8,392 nucleotides of DNA from an uncultured Collinsella sp. Lineage in GTDB: Bacteria > Actinomycetota > Coriobacteriia > Coriobacteriales > Coriobacteriaceae. The translations under genes and the position numbers were made by a program. Below are positions 5,178-8,392 of the stretch, piece by piece. The notes beneath the pieces were generated by a model, which had not been told where the DNA came from, did no database searches, and saw only the letters and a list, made by a program, of their open reading frames with translations. The stretch spans positions 1-8,392 of the forward strand of contig UQSC01000079.1 in NCBI GenBank assembly GCA_900543615.1. Direction: 5' to 3'. The stretch's first letter is position 1, and each line of letters begins with the position of its first letter.

Positions 5178-5765
5178 CTACATTTGTAGGAACAGTTCGT
5201 GGAGGCGGGTGTCTTCGTCGAGCTCGGGGTGGAAGGTGACGCCGAGCTGGTTGCCTTGGCGGGCGGCGACGATGCGACCGTCGACTTCGGCTAGGGCCTC
5301 AGTGTCGCCGTGCACTTCGACGATGCGGGGCGCGCGGATAAACGTCAGCGGCACTTCACCGTCGATGCCGGCTAGCTGCCCCTTGGTTCGAAAGCTGCCG
5401 AGCTGCCTGCCGTAGGCATTGCGCTCGACAAGTACATCCATGGTTGCCAAACGCGGCGTGCCCTTATCGTCATGGGCGGCAAGGTCGTGAGCCAGCAGAA
5501 TTAGGCCGGCACAGGTGCCCAGGACGGGCATGCCTTCAGAGATACGGGCACGAAGCTCCTCGAGCATGCCCAACTCATCAAGCAGCTTCCCTTGAACGGT
5601 AGACTCGCCGCCGGGAAGTACCAGACGGTCAAAGTCCTGCTTTAAATCAGGCGCCTGCCTCAGCTCAATACAGTGTGCGCCAAGCTCGGCTAGTCTTGTC
5701 TCGTGCTCGGCAAAAGCGCCTTGGACCGCCAGCACGGCGACCGTTTGGTCTGCATAATCGCTCAT
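5178..5765 (-). CDS. pdxT: Pyridoxal 5'-phosphate synthase glutaminase subunit PdxT
   Basis: 195 residues, a class I glutamine amidotransferase of normal PdxT length. It hydrolyses glutamine and channels ammonia to PdxS for PLP synthesis. Visible marks are AVQGAFAEH near the N-terminus, LPGGEST (50-56), the nucleophile elbow GTCAG with C85, and TFHPEL with H179 and E181, completing the Cys-His-Glu triad. The start ATG 5765 has AAAGGA about 6 nt upstream. The gap from the pdxS stop is 20 nt, so the two are surely one operon. The downstream hairpins at 5027-5156 probably end the transcript. Confidence 0.97.
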   Translation of the reverse strand: MSDYADQTVAVLAVQGAFAEHETRLAELGAHCIELRQAPDLKQDFDRLVLPGGESTVQGKLLDELGMLEELRARISEGMPVLGTCAGLILLAHDLAAHDDKGTPRLATMDVLVERNAYGRQLGSFRTKGQLAGIDGEVPLTFIRAPRIVEVHGDTEALAEVDGRIVAARQGNQLGVTFHPELDEDTRLHELFLQM

Positions 5766-5785
5766 GTGCGATCCTTTCTGCTGGA

Positions 5786-6676
5786 TTAGCGCCCGCGCTC
5801 CTCCATGATAATCTCGATCTCGTCGGCGTTGATGCCCACCATGGCCTCGCCCAGGTCCTCCGAAAGCTCGGCGATGAGCTTGGCATCGGTGAAGTTTGCC
5901 ACAGCCTTGACGATGGCGGCGGCGCGCTTGGCGGGGTCGCCGCTCTTAAAGATGCCCGAGCCGACAAAAACGCCCTCGGCGCCCAGCTGCATCATCAGCG
6001 CGGCGTCGGCGGGGGTCGCTACGCCGCCGGCGGCAAAGTTCACGACGGGAAGCTTGCCCGTGGCATGGACCTCGCGCACCAGCTCGACCGGAACCTGCAG
6101 CTGCTTGGCTGCCTCAAAGAGCTCATCGTCGCGCAGGGCAACAACGTCGCGGATTTGCTTTTGGATCTTGCGCATGTGACGCACGGCCTGAACGACGTCG
6201 CCCGTACCCGGCTCACCCTTGGTGCGAATCATCGTGGCGCCTTCGGCAACACGGCGCAGCGCCTCGCCCAGATCACGGGCGCCGCAGACAAACGGCACGT
6301 CAAACTGGGTCTTGTCGATGTGATAGACGTCATCGGCAGGGGAGAGAACCTCGGACTCATCGATGTAGTCGATCTCGATGGCCTGCAGGACCTGCGCCTC
6401 GACGATGTGACCGATGCGGCACTTGGCCATGACGGGGATGGAGACGGCCTCCTGGATGCCCTTGATCATCTTGGGGTCGCTCATGCGCGAGACGCCGCCT
6501 GCGGCACGGATGTCGGCCGGGATGCGCTCGAGGGCCATGACGGCGCAGGCGCCTGCCTCCTCGGCGATGCGTGCCTGCTCGGGCGTGGTAACGTCCATGA
6601 TGACGCCGCCCTTGAGCATCTGCGCGAGCTCGCGATTGAGTTTGACGCGGTCGGCCTTGCTGTTCTGTTCTGCCAT
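5786..6676 (-). CDS. pdxS: Pyridoxal 5'-phosphate synthase lyase subunit PdxS
   Basis: 296 residues, a TIM-barrel of usual PdxS length. It makes PLP directly from ribose 5-phosphate, glyceraldehyde 3-phosphate and ammonia supplied by PdxT, in a 12+12 complex. Signatures are KGGVIMDV with D28, MALERIPADIRAAGGVSRM, the sugar-binding lysine K85 in MAKCRIGH and K153 in IRTKGEPGTG; numbering runs four ahead of B. subtilis PdxS (K81, K149). The start at 6676 was preferred over 6718 because AAGGGAG (6682-6688, minus strand) lies 5 nt before it and it gives the standard N-terminus MAEQNSKADRVKLNREL. First gene of pdxST, divergent from the PdxR-like regulator. Confidence 0.98.
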   Translation of the reverse strand: MAEQNSKADRVKLNRELAQMLKGGVIMDVTTPEQARIAEEAGACAVMALERIPADIRAAGGVSRMSDPKMIKGIQEAVSIPVMAKCRIGHIVEAQVLQAIEIDYIDESEVLSPADDVYHIDKTQFDVPFVCGARDLGEALRRVAEGATMIRTKGEPGTGDVVQAVRHMRKIQKQIRDVVALRDDELFEAAKQLQVPVELVREVHATGKLPVVNFAAGGVATPADAALMMQLGAEGVFVGSGIFKSGDPAKRAAAIVKAVANFTDAKLIAELSEDLGEAMVGINADEIEIIMEERGR

Positions 6677-6716
6677 AGTTGCTCCCTTGGTTGGCATGTG
6701 CATTGCTTGACGGAAC

Positions 6717-6743
6717 ATCCTATCGGGGAGCTGGGTATGACAA
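6717..6743 (-). promoter_or_regulatory. Candidate pdxST promoter
   Basis: On the minus strand, TTGTCA (6743-6738), a 15-bp spacer and TAGGAT (6722-6717) precede pdxS by about 40 nt. The short spacer and weak -10 would fit a promoter that needs an activator, as PdxR proteins are for pdxST in some actinobacteria. The -35 uses the same bases as the divergent promoter's -35. Confidence 0.35.
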
Positions 6744-6765
6744 AATACTCAGTTTTCGAGATAAT
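6737..6765 (+). promoter_or_regulatory. Candidate promoter of the PdxR-like gene
   Basis: ATGACA (6737-6742), a 17-bp spacer and GATAAT (6760-6765) each match the sigma-70-type consensus at five of six positions. Transcription would begin near 6772. A small inverted repeat GTAT/ATAC (6735-6738/6745-6748) overlaps the -35. Confidence 0.5.
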
Positions 6766-6766
6766 T

Positions 6767-6810
6767 ACAAGGTCAGACTAATACCAGATTGAATGACTTA
6801 ATAAGGTCAG
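6767..6810 (+). promoter_or_regulatory. Direct repeats, candidate PdxR operator
   Basis: ACAAGGTCAG (6767-6776) and ATAAGGTCAG (6801-6810) are direct repeats with one difference, 34 bp apart. The first overlaps the predicted transcription start and the second the ribosome site AGGTGA (6809-6814). MocR-family regulators often bind direct repeats, so these are candidate sites for autoregulation and for control of pdxST. No site has been tested. Confidence 0.4.
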
Positions 6811-6821
6811 GTGATAGGCTC

Positions 6822-8237
6822 ATGCTTGACTACAATTTGGAAAAACGCGGCGAAGCATCGCTCTATGAGTATGTTTACCAGCAAATTCGAGATGATATCG
6901 TAGCTGGACGCATTGTGGCGGGGGAGCATTTGCCGTCTAAGCGCGCCTTTGCCAGTCATCTGGGAATCAGTGTTATTACCATCGAGAATGCATATAGCCA
7001 GTTACTCGCTGAGGGCTATATTTGCTCAATACCACGTCGTGGCTACTACGCTTGCGAGCTTCCGGATGCACCGGTTTTGGCTTCGGCTGCGGAGGGCATC
7101 GACCGAGATGCCGTCTCTGTGGGCCCCAGCGTGCATGATGTCAACGGACAGGTCGAGCGATTCGATGCGCTTTCTCCTTCTGCTTTGGAGGCGGCGCGGC
7201 TTTGGCAAAGCGCGCTACGGGCGACGCTGGCATCCGAAGACGAGCGCGAAATCTTTTCGCCCGCACCGGCGCAGGGCACTGCTCGGCTGCGACGCGCAAT
7301 TGCTCACCATCTGCACGGGACAAGGGGTATGAATGTCGACCCCAACAACATCGTTATCGGTGCGGGCGCCCAGCTGCTCGATACCATGTTGGTTCAGTTG
7401 CTTGGCGCGGACAAGGTGTATGCGGTTGAGGATCCGGGCTATTTGCGTCTGACGCGTATCTATCAGGCTATGGGCTGCAAAGTTCGACATATCCCGTTGG
7501 ATGATGAGGGCGTGGGCTTGAGCGCTCTGCAGAAAACCGGGACCGATGTACTTCATCTGATGCCGTCCCATCAGTATCCGACCGGCCTTGTGACGAGCAT
7601 TGCGCGGCGCTATGCGCTTCTGAGCTGGGCCGCCGAGCGACCAGGTCGGTATCTCATCGAAGATGACTTTGATTGTGAGTTTCGCCTTGCCGGGAAGCCG
7701 ATTCCCGCGCTCGCGTCGATCGATGCCGCCCAGTCGGTTATCTACACCAACACGTTTTCGAAGAGCCTTTCATCGGCGTTGCGTTTGGCGTACATGGTGT
7801 TGCCCGATGAGTTAATGGAGCGGTTTAGGCGCAACCTTGGTTTCTACGCCTCGTCGGTGAGCTCTGTTGACCAGGTCGCTTTGGCGCGTTTGCTGGAATC
7901 GGGTGATTACGAGCGACATGTGAACCGCGTGCGCGTTCGTGCTCGCGAGGCGCGTGATGGCCTGATGGCGCTTGTGCGGAAGGTATTTCCGGCAGGAGAG
8001 GTCTCGATCGAGCATGCAGACGCGGGCCTTTACTGTACCGTTGCCCTGGCCGAGGACAAGGCGGGGGAGAGTTTCGCGAAGGCTCTCGCTGGCGCTCGTA
8101 TTTCCTATGTCAATATCGCCGATTGCCTGTGGACGGGTGATCGGGCATCGACTAAGAACGCTCCATCTCGCGTCCTCATTCAATACGACGACCTGAGCCC
8201 TCAGTCGCTCGTTGTCCTTCAAAAACAGCTGCAATAA
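6822..8237 (+). CDS. pdxR: PdxR-like MocR-family transcriptional regulator (GntR wHTH + aminotransferase fold)
   Basis: 471 residues from ATG 6822, preferred to TTG 6789 because AGGTGA lies 7 nt upstream and the longer form has no nearby ribosome site. Residues about 12-80 are a GntR-type winged helix (YEYVYQQIRDDIVAGRI, LPSKRAFASHLGIS, ITIENAYSQLLAEGYI). After a linker, residues about 120-471 form a fold-type I aminotransferase domain with HQYPTG, EDDFDCEFR and the PLP-binding lysine K314 in TFSKSL. In MocR proteins this domain binds PLP as an effector, usually without transaminase activity. Divergence from pdxS points to PdxR, which turns PLP synthesis on when PLP is low and represses itself. 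The pdxR call rests on context plus architecture. The terminator at 8249-8275 follows 11 nt later. Confidence 0.88.
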   Translation: MLDYNLEKRGEASLYEYVYQQIRDDIVAGRIVAGEHLPSKRAFASHLGISVITIENAYSQLLAEGYICSIPRRGYYACELPDAPVLASAAEGIDRDAVSVGPSVHDVNGQVERFDALSPSALEAARLWQSALRATLASEDEREIFSPAPAQGTARLRRAIAHHLHGTRGMNVDPNNIVIGAGAQLLDTMLVQLLGADKVYAVEDPGYLRLTRIYQAMGCKVRHIPLDDEGVGLSALQKTGTDVLHLMPSHQYPTGLVTSIARRYALLSWAAERPGRYLIEDDFDCEFRLAGKPIPALASIDAAQSVIYTNTFSKSLSSALRLAYMVLPDELMERFRRNLGFYASSVSSVDQVALARLLESGDYERHVNRVRVRAREARDGLMALVRKVFPAGEVSIEHADAGLYCTVALAEDKAGESFAKALAGARISYVNIADCLWTGDRASTKNAPSRVLIQYDDLSPQSLVVLQKQLQ

Positions 8238-8248
8238 GCCCACGAAAA

Positions 8249-8275
8249 AGGCCCGAACCAATACGGTTCGGGCCT
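8249..8275 (-). terminator. Intrinsic terminator of the rubrerythrin gene, shared gap with pdxR
   Basis: AGGCCCGAACC (8249-8259), loop AATAC and GGTTCGGGCCT (8265-8275) make an 11-bp perfect stem. On the minus strand it is followed by TTTTTCG, so it is a good terminator for the rubrerythrin gene. On the plus strand it is followed by CATCG, with no U-tract, so it would serve pdxR poorly. Confidence 0.85.
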
Positions 8276-8309
8276 CATCGAGCTTGAGGTTATGTCTCAG
8301 GCGGTTGGC

Positions 8310-8392
8310 TTAGCCGAAGTAGCGCTTGAGCAGACCGGCGAAAGCCTTGCCGTGGCGGGCCTCGTCGCGAGCCATCTCGTGCACGGTGTCGT
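8310..8392 (-). CDS. Rubrerythrin-family protein, C-terminal fragment
   Basis: Only the last 26 codons and the TAA stop (8312-8310) are in the window, reading DTVHEMARDEARHGKAFAGL then LKRYFG. The EARH segment is an ExxH di-iron ligand pair typical of rubrerythrins, which reduce hydrogen peroxide in anaerobes using electrons from rubredoxin-like centres. Classical rubrerythrin ends in a rubredoxin domain with CPxCG. This protein ends on the di-iron helix, so it is either a reverse rubrerythrin (rubredoxin domain at the N-terminus) or a form lacking that domain. The N-terminus lies beyond the window. A strong terminator follows at 8275-8249. Confidence 0.8.
   Translation of the reverse strand, partial: DTVHEMARDEARHGKAFAGLLKRYFG

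Noticed and set aside
5675..6781. 368-codon open frame on the plus strand
   Set aside because: Antisense to pdxS and pdxT, both unmistakable; no ribosome site and a Gly/Ala/Asp/His mirror composition.
6789..6821. TTG start for the PdxR-like protein
   Set aside because: No ribosome site at proper distance (AAGGT is 15 nt away); ATG 6822 has AGGTGA at 7 nt.

Overview
The window looks like a chromosomal segment of a high-GC Gram-positive gut actinobacterium of the Coriobacteriia, most likely Collinsella or a close relative. That placement is my inference from protein style, codon use, clear AGGAGG-type ribosome sites and a pdxS-pdxT operon under a divergent MocR/PdxR regulator; no rRNA or marker gene confirms it. 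The first 20 bases are not genomic: bases 2-20 match the 19-bp Tn5 mosaic end used in tagmentation libraries, so the window starts at an untrimmed contig end.

Layout, left to right. (1) 99-1619 (+): an XRE-type helix-turn-helix domain fused in frame to an AlaA-type alanine aminotransferase, behind a promoter region rich in AATTGAAC/GTTCAATT repeats. A second ribosome site and ATG inside the linker could also give the free 405-residue enzyme. (2) 1841-2251 (-): a short peptide-deformylase-family protein. (3) 2457-3872 (+): a 14-helix drug/H+ antiporter-type MFS transporter whose leader can fold so that it hides its own ribosome site. (4) 4025-4828 (+): a three-part protein with an acidic N-terminus, a MarR-like winged helix and a C-terminal tail of 11 RGG motifs. 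(5) 5178-6676 (-): pdxS-pdxT, the two subunits of PLP synthase. (6) 6822-8237 (+): a PdxR-like GntR/aminotransferase regulator divergent from pdxST. (7) 8310-8392 (-): the last 26 codons of a rubrerythrin-family protein.

The most unusual signal is in the two convergent intergenic gaps, 1620-1840 and 4829-5177. Each begins 4-5 bases after the stop of the plus-strand gene and carries the same roughly 178-nt composite structure: a hairpin with a TACC loop, a long imperfect stem opened by TTGACGCTGCGCG and closed by CGCTCGCTGTCG, an apical GACC-AGAA-GGTC cap with a one-base bulge in the same place, and a final small TRCC-loop hairpin. Stem sequences differ almost completely between copies but stay complementary, while loops and joints are conserved. 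That is covariation of the kind expected from a selected RNA (or DNA) fold. The second gap adds two more long perfect hairpins.

Functionally, PLP links the right and left ends. PdxST makes PLP, the PdxR-like protein probably senses it, and the aminotransferase fusion uses it. The window thus holds two separate DNA-binding/aminotransferase fusions of different architecture. I see no phage, insertion sequence, CRISPR array or toxin-antitoxin system.
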